Source: Ruegeria sp. Ofav3-42
GTDB taxonomy: Bacteria; Pseudomonadota; Alphaproteobacteria; Rhodobacterales; Rhodobacteraceae
Direction: 5' to 3'
NCBI RefSeq assembly: GCF_022347725.1
Contig: NZ_JAKRGB010000012.1
Coordinates: 1-64,000 of the forward strand
Length of the DNA: 64,000 bases
Shown: positions 18,285-27,298 of the stretch, piece after piece
How the letters are laid out: each line of letters starts with the position of its first letter
Numbering within the stretch: position 1 is the first letter of the stretch
The notes under the pieces: model-generated
Databases searched by the model: none
The model's input: the letters and a program-made list of their open reading frames with translations, nothing else
Told to the model about the DNA's origin: nothing
Translations under genes and position numbers: made by a program

Positions 18285-21200
18285 ATGGGGAATATGACGG
18301 ATACACCATCGCGGACTTCTGCGGATCAGGCGCAACGACGCCAGGTTTCGGTTCTGTTTGCCGATATGGTCGGCTACACCGCAATTGTTGCCAGTTTGGA
18401 CGAAGAAAAAGCGCTTGAATTCGTGCGCAAGGTCTACGACACGCTGGTCCGCGCGGTCGAAGAAAACGACGGCACAGTCCGCGATTTTGCCGGCGACAGT
18501 ATAATGGCTTTGTTCGGTATCCCCGATGCGCTTGAGGACCCGGCCCTACGAGCCTGCCGGACCGCATTGGCGATACACGCAGCCTTCAATTCTGCTGCGG
18601 CTGACTTTGATAAGCGCTTTGGTGTGCGCCCGGAAATGCGTGTCGGTGTCAGCTCGGGCAATGTGCTGATGGCGGCGGTTCAGGGGGAAACCGGGCCGGC
18701 GACGGCGGTTGGCAGCACGGTGAACCTGGCGGCACGTCTTGAAAACCTTGCACCATCCGGGGGCAGCCTGCTTTGCGACACCACCCGCGATCTGGTCGAA
18801 TGGGTGTCTGATCTCAGCTTTTTTGGTGAGTACACGATCAAGGGTTTGTCCGCACCGCAAAAGATCTGGCAACTTAACGCCGTCTACGAAGGCGCAACGC
18901 GCTTTGATGCGTCAATCGCGCGAGGGTTGAGCGATTACGTCGGTCGGACGGGCGAACTGGATGCGATGGCCTCTGCCTTGCTGCGATCAAAATCCGAGCG
19001 ATTGGTCATTGATCTGGTGGCAGAACCGGGTTTGGGTAAATCGCGCCTTGTCTACGAATTTGTTCACCGGGTGGCGGCCGGCGAAGTCACCGTCCTGACG
19101 GGACACTGTTATGCCAACGGTCAACCTATACCGTTCCTGCCCTTTTTGGAAATCGTCAAAAAGTCCTTTCACATCAGCGACCGGCACAATCCTCTGCGGG
19201 TTCAGGCAAAACTGGAAGCGGGGTTGAAGAATTTCGGGCTGTTTTCCCAGCTAAACCTGGGTCTTCTGATGAACCTTCTGGGATTCAAACCGCCGGAAGA
19301 GTCTTTGGATGGCCTCGACGGCGTTCTGATCGGCTTGCGCGTTCGCGAATTGCTGACAGCCCTGCTCAAGAAGAAATGCGCGACAGATCGAGTCGTTCTG
19401 GTGATCGAAGATGCCCATTGGATCGACACCTCCTCGGAAGATCTGATGGCGATCGTGCTTGAAGACCCCGAAATTTCGAACCTGCTGATCGTTCAAACAC
19501 GGCGGCCGGAATACACACCAGAATGGCTTGGCAAAAGTGGCGTGACGACAGTTGCGCTGAATCCGCTGACGGTTGCAGACGTTGCGGATCTGGCCCAGAG
19601 CCGTCTGGGAGTGTCCGACCTGCCGGACGGTTTGGCGGAACAACTCACCGAACGCGCTGGGGGCAACCCGCTGTTCGGCGAAGAAATTCTGAGCTTTCTG
19701 CTGGATCAGGGTGCTTTGCGCGTCGATGGCGGAACCGTCTATTTCAACGCGGATATCAATGACAGCGGATTGCCCCTTACGATGCGCAGCCTGCTGACAG
19801 CCAGAATTGAGCGTCTCGCGGCAGGAGATCGCGAGGTCCTGCAGGCCGCCGCCGTTATCGGCCGCCGCTTTGATCCCGGCCTGCTATCCCAAGTTGTGGC
19901 GAATGCCGACGAAATTGGTACAACTCTGCAACGGTTGCAGGCGCAGGATGTGCTGTATCGCGAGGCGAACTCGGCCGACTATATCTTCAAACACGTTCTG
20001 CTGCGGGACTCGGTGTATCAGAGCCTTGTTCCGTCACGCCGGTCCGCGTTGCACTTGGCGATCGCCGACGCGCTTGTTGTGCGCAACGCAAACCGGTTGC
20101 AGGAGGCGGCTGAAGTGCTGGCCTTCCATTACAGGCAAACCAATCGCACCGATCAGGCGTTCCGTTTTATTTCGATGGCCGGGGACAAAAGCCTGGGTGT
20201 GTATTCGCTGGACGAAGCCAACCAGTTCTTTGTCGCGGCGCTGGAGCTGTATCAAAGCGATCCGGACTGTGCTTCGAGTGAACAGTTTGCGGCGTTCATG
20301 GCCAGCTTTGCGCTCTGCTCAAACATCTCGTTGCGGGTCAAGACGATCATCGAACTGGCTGGCACCGTACGGCCGATCCTGCAAAAGGCGGGGGACAGCC
20401 AGGACCATGCCCAGTTCCTGCACCATTACGTGTCGTGCCTGGTGTGTAATGGCAAGTACCGTGAAGCACACTGGGTGCAGCAGGAATTGACCGAAATGGC
20501 GCAGCGCCTGAGGGATCCTTCCTCCAGCGCCTATGCCATGGTTAATGAACTGTCGGTTTCGATCTATCATTCCCCGATCCCGAATGAGCGGTTTGAGACC
20601 AAAAAGCGCGAGATCGAGACGGTTCTGAAAAAAATCGACGATGCTTACATCCACAACTTTTTCCTGGCGACGGTTGGTTGGAATGAACTGACCCGTGGCC
20701 GTGTGGCCCGGGCGCACGCGACATCGGATCGTATGATTGCGCTGGGCAAATCCAAAAACGACCCGCGGGCGCTGGGATATGGGACCGCGATGAAAGCGTT
20801 GATCGCAATGGTCACGGATGACCATGAACTGGCGTTGACGATGGCGGAAAAGGCGCGGCAGGACTCACAGGTCGAGTTTGAACAGGCCATTGCCGAGGCG
20901 GCCCGCGTTGCCGCAATGATCCCGCTGGAAAAACCCGGGGCGATTGTAACCGTTCAAAAGCACATCAAGGACTGTGATGAAAAAGGGTGGACTTTGTTCA
21001 CTTTTGGACCTGCGACAATGCTGGGTGTAGCGTATGCCTTGAACGGTCAAATCGCCGCCGGGCTGCGGCAAGTTGAATGGGCCATCCAGAGACGAACGGA
21101 TGAGGGCACTCAGGTTTCGGCAGACTGGGCGCGGCTGTTCCTGTGCGAGATGTATCTGGCCATTCTGACCGGCGAGGGCGGCGGCTCGATCGGCGTTCTT

Positions 21201-21470
21201 ATCAGGAACTTCCGCTCTATCATCTGGGTTATGCTGTTTGGCAGAAAACGGTTGATTGCGATGATCGAACAGGTGCGCAGCAACCCGCAGTTCGACAAAA
21301 AAGGCCATTATATCGCGCGCTGTGACATGATCATGGGGCTGTTCTACAAGGCAAAGAAAAAGAAATCACAGGCCAGGGATTATCTGACCAAAGCGCGTGT
21401 TGTCGTCGAAACTGCCGGGCGATCCCCGATGCTGACGCGGATCGATGCCGCATTGGCGGAGCTTGCCTAA
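18285..21470 (+). CDS. Class III adenylate cyclase fused to an ATPase and helical repeats
   Basis: A 1061-residue signalling protein. Residues about 18-200 form a class III nucleotide cyclase catalytic domain with the metal aspartates D27 (LFADMVGYT) and D71 (FAGDSIMALFG) and the transition-state Asn/Arg pair N147/R151 (VNLAARLE). From about 215 comes an AAA/STAND-type ATPase with Walker A AEPGLGKSRL (246-255) and a Walker-B-like VLVIEDAHWID. The last 450 residues are helical, TPR-like. This cyclase-ATPase-repeat architecture is common in alphaproteobacteria. The ligand and output are unknown. The start is uncertain by three codons (a second ATG at 18294). It stands alone, 180 bp after spoVR. 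Confidence 0.85.
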   Translation: MGNMTDTPSRTSADQAQRRQVSVLFADMVGYTAIVASLDEEKALEFVRKVYDTLVRAVEENDGTVRDFAGDSIMALFGIPDALEDPALRACRTALAIHAAFNSAAADFDKRFGVRPEMRVGVSSGNVLMAAVQGETGPATAVGSTVNLAARLENLAPSGGSLLCDTTRDLVEWVSDLSFFGEYTIKGLSAPQKIWQLNAVYEGATRFDASIARGLSDYVGRTGELDAMASALLRSKSERLVIDLVAEPGLGKSRLVYEFVHRVAAGEVTVLTGHCYANGQPIPFLPFLEIVKKSFHISDRHNPLRVQAKLEAGLKNFGLFSQLNLGLLMNLLGFKPPEESLDGLDGVLIGLRVRELLTALLKKKCATDRVVLVIEDAHWIDTSSEDLMAIVLEDPEISNLLIVQTRRPEYTPEWLGKSGVTTVALNPLTVADVADLAQSRLGVSDLPDGLAEQLTERAGGNPLFGEEILSFLLDQGALRVDGGTVYFNADINDSGLPLTMRSLLTARIERLAAGDREVLQAAAVIGRRFDPGLLSQVVANADEIGTTLQRLQAQDVLYREANSADYIFKHVLLRDSVYQSLVPSRRSALHLAIADALVVRNANRLQEAAEVLAFHYRQTNRTDQAFRFISMAGDKSLGVYSLDEANQFFVAALELYQSDPDCASSEQFAAFMASFALCSNISLRVKTIIELAGTVRPILQKAGDSQDHAQFLHHYVSCLVCNGKYREAHWVQQELTEMAQRLRDPSSSAYAMVNELSVSIYHSPIPNERFETKKREIETVLKKIDDAYIHNFFLATVGWNELTRGRVARAHATSDRMIALGKSKNDPRALGYGTAMKALIAMVTDDHELALTMAEKARQDSQVEFEQAIAEAARVAAMIPLEKPGAIVTVQKHIKDCDEKGWTLFTFGPATMLGVAYALNGQIAAGLRQVEWAIQRRTDEGTQVSADWARLFLCEMYLAILTGEGGGSIGVLIRNFRSIIWVMLFGRKRLIAMIEQVRSNPQFDKKGHYIARCDMIMGLFYKAKKKKSQARDYLTKARVVVETAGRSPMLTRIDAALAELA

Positions 21471-21563
21471 TCCGTAAAGTCAGACAGGCTTCTGATCGCA
21501 GTCAGGTTAAACAGGAACGTATAAGCCCAGCCGCGGGTGTTGATCAGGCGCTAAGGCTTGCAT

Positions 21564-21598
21564 TTGGGCGCCAGAGCGTTCCCGGCCCTAGCGCCCAA
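21564..21598. terminator. Bidirectional hairpin between convergent genes
   Basis: TTGGGCGC (21564-21571) pairs with GCGCCCAA (21591-21598) around a 19-nt loop, located exactly between the stop codons of the cyclase gene and the convergent metallohydrolase gene. There is no long T-run, so termination efficiency is uncertain. Confidence 0.5.
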
Positions 21599-21605
21599 GT
21601 GACTG

Positions 21606-22598
21606 TTACTCTGTCAGTGCGTTGTGCCCGAAGTACAGGAACTCACGGTCCATTCCGGCGACATCACCGGCCTCAAGCGACAGGCTTGCGGAATCCAGCA
21701 TCTTGTAGCTTTTTTGGGACTTCACCCAGTCATCCGCGTTTTGCAGGGTGGTGAGCGTATAGCTGGTGGTCTCATTCAGGTAATGCGTGGGGATGATGAC
21801 CTTTGGTTTTAGCTTTTCCACGATGTCATTGCCCTGTTTATAGTCCAGAATATGCTGGGACCCGTCGACCGGTAAGGTCAGAACATCCACCTGTCCGATT
21901 GCGTCCCAAAACTCCTGCGGTGGATTGTGACGGTTGTCTCCCCAGATCAAAGTTCGGATGCCGCCGGTCTCGATCAGGTACACCACCATATCCATGTGGC
22001 TGACATTGTCCGGCGGGCAGGCCTGAACTCCGAATTCACCTAGGGCATTGGTCCAATCATACCAGCCGGGCGCGCGGCAAACGTGCTTGTCGGCAAAGCC
22101 AGTGATTTTGATGTCGGCAAACTCGAAGTTCCCGACCATCCGGTCCAGAACCATTGTCGATACCGGGCGATGAATCGCGTCGTGGTCAAAATGCGTATGC
22201 GTCGACATGCAGATATCTACCGGAGTTTCGGGGAATTCGTTCTTGAACCACAATCCCCACGCGCCCGATGGGTCGTCACGCCACGGGTCGAACAGGACAG
22301 TCGCGCCACCGGGGGACGTGATTTTGATCGCGCAATGTCCGAAATAGTCGATGCCGACCGCGCCTTCTACTGAACTTCCGGTGGTCTTTTGCAACTCGAT
22401 CACACCGTTGTTGTTGCCTGGTTGGGTCCAGTCGGTGGATTGTGCCTTGGCCGAGCTGCTGCCCAGCAACGTCGCCGCTCCGCTTACCCCTGCAGCCCCC
22501 GCTGCAGCAAAGAAGGATCGGCGGGAAAGACCCGGTGTTAGGTCATCCTTGTCCCCGCGCAAGAGTGTCGGTTTAAGGTTCAGATCGTCTTTTTCCAT
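21606..22598 (-). CDS. Tat-exported metallo-beta-lactamase-fold hydrolase
   Basis: A 330-residue product from the ATG at 22596-22598 (AGGGA upstream); an upstream extension of 40 residues is cysteine-rich and unlikely. The twin-arginine signal SRRSFFAAAGAAG lies at residues 25-37, with probable cleavage after AKA at about 52. The mature part is an UlaG-like MBL fold: FGHCAIKI and ATVLFDPW strands, then the metal motif H133-x-H-x-D-H138 (STHTHFDHDAIH), followed by LIWGDNRHNPP and KVIIPTHY. Family members hydrolyse lactones, phosphodiesters or N-acyl lipids; the substrate here is unknown. Export suggests a periplasmic target. It lies 122 bp downstream of a GAF-LuxR regulator on the same strand. 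Confidence 0.8.
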   Translation of the reverse strand: MEKDDLNLKPTLLRGDKDDLTPGLSRRSFFAAAGAAGVSGAATLLGSSSAKAQSTDWTQPGNNNGVIELQKTTGSSVEGAVGIDYFGHCAIKITSPGGATVLFDPWRDDPSGAWGLWFKNEFPETPVDICMSTHTHFDHDAIHRPVSTMVLDRMVGNFEFADIKITGFADKHVCRAPGWYDWTNALGEFGVQACPPDNVSHMDMVVYLIETGGIRTLIWGDNRHNPPQEFWDAIGQVDVLTLPVDGSQHILDYKQGNDIVEKLKPKVIIPTHYLNETTSYTLTTLQNADDWVKSQKSYKMLDSASLSLEAGDVAGMDREFLYFGHNALTE

Positions 22599-22720
22599 TT
22601 TCCAGTTCCCTGTTGTCCTGCAACCCGAAGTCCTTTTCGGGTTACAGGAAGCGTAACAAGTGCACATGCAGTCGAAGGCACCGAAAAACTGAGGGGAAAA
22701 CATTGGGGAGACCCCCATGT

Positions 22721-23674
22721 TTATTGGATCGATAGCAATAGACTTCTGAGGTTCCGACCGCTGCGTTTCAATCCTAGCTTGGCGCGAATGTTGTTGCGGT
22801 GGAACTCTATCGTACTGGGTTCACGACACAGCGTGCGCGCGATGTCCTTTGTCGTTTGTCCGCGCATAATCATCTGCGCAATTTCCTGTTCGGTCGGGGT
22901 CAGCGCTTCAAAAATGGTGGCCAACTGCCCGCGCATTTCCGAGGTGATGGATTTCAGACTTTCTTCTGCAAGTTCAAGATAGGCCTGTCCTGCAGGGTCT
23001 CCGTCGAGCCTGCCGCGCAGCTTGGCCAGATGAGGCAGAACCAGCCCCTTTATCTGGCGCAAAATCTTATCGTCATACTCTTCGCGCGACGTCTCCACGC
23101 TGCTGAGAAGAACGCGCAGTGCGGCATTTGCATCTTCAAGATCTGCTGTGCGGTTGGCGACACGTTGTTCCAATTGGTCCAGTGTGGCCTGCAACTCGGC
23201 TTCAAGGGCCGCGCGTCGGTCTATTTCGGTCAACAGCTCAAGATCCGCCTCGATAACCCTGGCAAACTCCTGCAAACCTTCGCGAAAAAGTAACGCGCGC
23301 CTGTTTCGGCGGGTGTCCAAAACACAGATCGTTCCAAAGACACTACCATCCGGCCACTTCAGTGGGTAGCCGATGTAGAAACGCATCCCATGTTCCATGT
23401 CGTCATTGTCGACCCACTCGGGATCGCAAGTGGCGTCTTCTACAGTTAGTTCGCCGTCATTGCGTAACACCCCGTAGCAATAGAGCTTTTCGTTCAGTGT
23501 AAATCGGCAGCCGGGCGTGTACGGATTACCGTCCGAGAAACTGGACACAAAAACAGAATGGTGGGGTTCGTGCGTCCGCATGACAAGACTGGCCGGCACG
23601 TTTGCGACACGTGCAATGAGATTCACGATCCGCTGCCATTTGGCGATGGTTTCTTGTGATATTGCAGGCTTCAA
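22721..23674 (-). CDS. GAF-domain LuxR-type transcriptional regulator
   Basis: A 317-residue protein with an N-terminal GAF-like sensor (residues about 1-140, including GYPLKWPDGSVFGTICVLD), a coiled-coil linker (AALEAELQATLDQLEQRVANRTADLEDANAAL, about 154-185) and a C-terminal LuxR helix-turn-helix (LTPTEQEIAQMIMRGQTTKDIARTL followed by STIEFHRNNIRAKLGL). The coiled coil resembles the input linker of signalling histidine kinases, but no kinase domain follows. The signal is unknown. The metallohydrolase gene directly downstream and codirectional is a plausible target. Confidence 0.8.
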   Translation of the reverse strand: MKPAISQETIAKWQRIVNLIARVANVPASLVMRTHEPHHSVFVSSFSDGNPYTPGCRFTLNEKLYCYGVLRNDGELTVEDATCDPEWVDNDDMEHGMRFYIGYPLKWPDGSVFGTICVLDTRRNRRALLFREGLQEFARVIEADLELLTEIDRRAALEAELQATLDQLEQRVANRTADLEDANAALRVLLSSVETSREEYDDKILRQIKGLVLPHLAKLRGRLDGDPAGQAYLELAEESLKSITSEMRGQLATIFEALTPTEQEIAQMIMRGQTTKDIARTLCREPSTIEFHRNNIRAKLGLKRSGRNLRSLLLSIQ

Positions 23675-23938
23675 GCGATGCTATCCCAGTATTCAACGCG
23701 AGACCCTTTCAAGCGTAGTCCGCGCGGGGGTGAACCCGCAAGGTCTCTGCTACATTAGCGGTATTGAATAAAACAGTCTGGCCTGTCGTCATGCTGACGG
23801 TTCGGTCAAATTGGACATAAAACAGATTAATCAATAGAATAACTATCGGCGTTCAATGCGAATTCTCGGCGGTTTGAGTTGCCGGCATGACGTTTTTTTC
23901 AAGTTTTTTCTTTCGAGGGCTGTTTTGAGGTAGTTGCT

Positions 23939-25186
23939 ATGAACCTGTCACGCTTGTCGCTTTTGCTTGTTGTGTTCATTGATGTGATGGGCTTTGGGTT
24001 AATTCTGCCGATTTTCAACACAATCTTGCTGGACCCGCAGCAAACCTTTCTTCCGCATGAGACCCCCGCGCACATCCGTCAGTTCGACTACACGGTGCTT
24101 ATTGCGGTTTTCTTCCTGTTTTACTTCTTTGGCGCGGCCTTCATTGCAAAGGTGTCGGACTACATCGGCCGCAAAAAGGGGATAATGGTCTGCCTGAGTG
24201 GCGCACTGATCGGCTATGCACTGACCGTTGCCGCGATCATGACGTCCAGCTATTGGCTGTTGTTATTGGGGCGCGCGATTTCCGGGTTTACGACCGCAAA
24301 CCAACCCATTGCGCAGGCCGCCTTGATCGACATCAGCCGTGACGATCAGGAAAAGTCAAAAAACCTTGGGATGATTGTTGCGGCGTCTGCGCTGGGCTTG
24401 CTTGGAGGACCATTGATATCAGGTCTGCTGAGTGACCAAAACTTGATGGGCTCATTTGCGTCACTGGAACTGCCATTCTACGTTGCCATTGGCCTTATCT
24501 TGTTCAACATGGCGTTGATCCTTCTGTTTTTCTCGGAGCCCGGATTCAAAAAGCAGGAAGTTGACTTTGGGCTTTTGGACGTCGTCATGAACTTGTGGAA
24601 AGTCTTTTCGCATCCGGTCGTTCTGCGGCTTTCCGTTGTTATGCTGTTCTCACTCATGTGCCTGAATGCGTTTTTCTTTTTTATCGACACCTATCTTCTG
24701 ACGAGATTCAAGTTCGATACTTTTCAAAACAGCATGGCCCTTGCCGTGTTCGGGGGATCCATGGCCTTTGGAAGTGCCTATCTGACCGCACCGCTGCACG
24801 AACGCTATAAAAAGTTCCCGATCCTGTATATTTCCATCGCCGCTATGGGTCTGGGAATACTGGCGTTCATGCTCAATCCGGTGGCCGATCTTTCCTATTT
24901 ATTGATCATCCCTATAACCATCGCCTTTGCGATCATGTACCCCACAATGCTGTCGTTGTTCTCGGGAAGCGTCGGACCATCCGAGCAAGGTTGGGTGATG
25001 GGTGTTACCGTGGCCATCTATGCTTTGGGCTCGGGAACCATCACGGCGCTGAGCGGTTCTCTCATGGCCATCAATCTGCGAATGCCGTTCCTGATCGCAA
25101 TCATCTGCTGCGTTCTGGCATTAGTCGCGATGGCAAAACTGTTCCGGTATCCGGGCGTCCAGGCACTTGATACCAAAGGCAAGTGA
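23939..25186 (+). CDS. MFS transporter
   Basis: A 415-residue protein with about 12 hydrophobic segments. It has the TetA-like first helix (LLLVVFIDVMGFGLILPIF), the MFS loop 2-3 motif in FIAKVSDYIGRKKGIMVCL, and the second-helix-bundle segment RAISGFTTANQPIAQAALIDIS. The TetA/drug-efflux branch is the closest match by eye, but the substrate is unknown. It is divergent from the LuxR-type regulator with a 264-bp intergenic region. A TGCAGC-GATA-GCTGCA hairpin at about 25191-25206 follows its stop. Confidence 0.8.
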   Translation: MNLSRLSLLLVVFIDVMGFGLILPIFNTILLDPQQTFLPHETPAHIRQFDYTVLIAVFFLFYFFGAAFIAKVSDYIGRKKGIMVCLSGALIGYALTVAAIMTSSYWLLLLGRAISGFTTANQPIAQAALIDISRDDQEKSKNLGMIVAASALGLLGGPLISGLLSDQNLMGSFASLELPFYVAIGLILFNMALILLFFSEPGFKKQEVDFGLLDVVMNLWKVFSHPVVLRLSVVMLFSLMCLNAFFFFIDTYLLTRFKFDTFQNSMALAVFGGSMAFGSAYLTAPLHERYKKFPILYISIAAMGLGILAFMLNPVADLSYLLIIPITIAFAIMYPTMLSLFSGSVGPSEQGWVMGVTVAIYALGSGTITALSGSLMAINLRMPFLIAIICCVLALVAMAKLFRYPGVQALDTKGK

Positions 25187-25624
25187 CCTCTGCAGCGATA
25201 GCTGCAAGATTGACATTCTGATCCTTGTTTTAATTGCCTGTGTCGGGATCGCGATCTCGCCCCTACTGGATCGCTTCCCTTGGGAAATGTGCCCTTGAAC
25301 GAGATCACTCTGAAACTTGTTAGAGGTATGAAGTGGACGCCTTGCTCGCGCATCCACGGCATGGGCTTGCAGGGGTATCACGAACCGTTCACAAGAACTC
25401 TGGGTCAGTACCGTTTTGCGTCACGCGGAACATTTCGTCGAAGAACTGATTTGTTGAAAATGTACCAAAATCGATTGCTTCGACTTGCTCATTCGATAGG
25501 TGCGGCCACAAAGCGCGGATGTCGTCTACACTGTCACCGACAACTCGAACTGCGTTCGGTGTATAGCGCGAATTGTCGCCGTGTTCTGCCTCCGATGATT
25601 TTAATGTCCCAAGTTGCTGTTTAA
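25187..25624. other. Intergenic, one doubtful small ORF
   Basis: The region between the MFS gene and the convergent ThDP enzyme gene holds a small stem (TGCAGC / GCTGCA) just after the MFS stop. On the minus strand, a frame of about 75 codons ending at 25389 has plausible protein-like composition near its end (ALWPHLSNEQVEAIDFGTF) but no clear start codon or ribosome binding site. I do not call it a gene. Confidence 0.35.
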
Positions 25625-27295
25625 TCAATCCTCTTTCGGAGTGGCGAACAGATCCTTGCGCAAGGTCATTAGTGCGCCGGGGTCGATTTTTCCTTGAATT
25701 ACAGTGGTCTTGTTGCTGGCGATAGCCTGTGTGAGGGCGGGTCCCAGCTCTCCGGGGCCGTTGACCCAAATCCCATTACCACCGCAACTTTCGGCAAACT
25801 GGTCAAAGCGGGGCGAAGTGATTTCCGCCCCCAACAACCGACCGCCGTAAAACTCTTGTTGATAGGCTTTCTCGGCCCCCCACGCCTCATTGTCGAGAAC
25901 GACGATCACAATTGGCAGATTGTGCGAGATGGCCGTTTGTATTTCGATCATAGTGTACCCGATTGCACCATCACCCATGATCGCTACGACCGGACGGTCA
26001 GGGGCGGCCGCCTTGGCCCCGATGGCGGCCGCAAGTCCAAACCCGACCAGACCAAAGTCCAGTGGCGTGATCAACGAAAGCGGTTGGTAGTGCGCCAGCC
26101 GATCTGCGGCCTGAAGACAGGTATTTCCGGTATCCAGCGTGACGACGGCGTTTTCAGGCAACGCGTCACGCAATTCAGCAAGGGCGCGTCTTGGGTGCAA
26201 CGGCAGCGTGGCGATTTTCGCCTCTCGCTCGCGTTCTTCCAGCAGGCTGTCCATATCGGCGCGAAATGTTTTGCGCCAGTTATCTGCGGCGGGCTTCCGG
26301 GTTTCACTGACCAAAGCCTGGGCCGTCAGGCGAGCATCACCTTGCGCGGCGATTTCTGCGGGAAAATAACGCCCAACGGCCGAACCTTCGATGTCGACAT
26401 GAGCTATGCGGGTTTCCTCACCAACGTAATCATTGGAATGGAACGTCGAATTGAAACCCAATCGCGCGCCCAGGACGACCATGACATCGGCTTCTTTGGT
26501 CAGCCGTGACGCAACCCGGTTTCCGCGCGGTCCGGCCTGACCGGCAAACCAAGGATGGCCGTGACGCATGACGTCTGCGTGCCCCGTGGATGCCACGACT
26601 GGCACTTCGAGTGTTTCGGCCAAGGCCGTCAGCGCGTCCCGTCCGGCGCCCCATTTGAATCCGCCACCGGCAAAGATTACCGGACGTTCGGCACCTTCCA
26701 GAAGGTCTGCTATTGCAGCGATATCGGCCGGCGCAGCCGGGCCGGGACGCGCTATGTTAACCGGAACAGGATCAATTGCCGGAATGCTGGAGGCGAAAAG
26801 GTCACGGGGCACATGCAGAACAACCGGTCCGCGCCGCCCGGAATTGGCCAGCCGGATCGCATCCTCCAACATGGGGGCCAGCCGCTCCGGATCCGTAACC
26901 ATAACAGAACGCTTGCAAATCGGGGCGAACAGCGCGACCTGGTCGACCTCCTGAAAGGTGTCTTTGGCCTGATCCGCGCGCGTGATCGCTCCGGCGATCA
27001 CAACCAGAGGGGAATAGGCCAGTTGAGCTTCGGCTACGCTTGTCACGAGATTCACAACGCCGGGCCCTGCCTGCGCCCCCAGAACGACGCCGGGCTTGCC
27101 GGTCATCCGTGCCCAGGCGTCCGCCATATGCCCTGCAGCGCGTTCATCCCGCGCCCCGACATAAGCGATGTCGCCGCCCTGATACATGGCGTCATAAAGT
27201 TCGAGCATCGAACCACCCAGCAGGCCGAACACAGTATCAATTCGGTTCGCTTTCAGGACGCGATAAACGGCTTCGCCGCCATTGATAGTGTTCAT
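25625..27295 (-). CDS. ThDP-dependent acetolactate-synthase-like enzyme
   Basis: A 556-residue enzyme with the three-domain ThDP fold. The catalytic glutamate is E51 (VGARDERAAGHMADAWARM), a central Rossmann domain runs about 190-350, and the Mg-ThDP motif GDG at 441-443 pairs with N469 (VVLDNEAWG). It is annotated by resemblance to the large subunit of acetohydroxyacid synthase, but there is no small subunit nearby and the gene closes a putative betaine-catabolism operon, 3 bp after a DMGDH-like gene. A 2-oxoacid decarboxylase, a carboligase or a sulfoacetaldehyde-acetyltransferase-like role (FQEVDQ resembles Xsc) are all possible. The specific reaction is unknown. Confidence 0.7.
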   Translation of the reverse strand: MNTINGGEAVYRVLKANRIDTVFGLLGGSMLELYDAMYQGGDIAYVGARDERAAGHMADAWARMTGKPGVVLGAQAGPGVVNLVTSVAEAQLAYSPLVVIAGAITRADQAKDTFQEVDQVALFAPICKRSVMVTDPERLAPMLEDAIRLANSGRRGPVVLHVPRDLFASSIPAIDPVPVNIARPGPAAPADIAAIADLLEGAERPVIFAGGGFKWGAGRDALTALAETLEVPVVASTGHADVMRHGHPWFAGQAGPRGNRVASRLTKEADVMVVLGARLGFNSTFHSNDYVGEETRIAHVDIEGSAVGRYFPAEIAAQGDARLTAQALVSETRKPAADNWRKTFRADMDSLLEEREREAKIATLPLHPRRALAELRDALPENAVVTLDTGNTCLQAADRLAHYQPLSLITPLDFGLVGFGLAAAIGAKAAAPDRPVVAIMGDGAIGYTMIEIQTAISHNLPIVIVVLDNEAWGAEKAYQQEFYGGRLLGAEITSPRFDQFAESCGGNGIWVNGPGELGPALTQAIASNKTTVIQGKIDPGALMTLRKDLFATPKED

Positions 27296-27298
27296 GTT

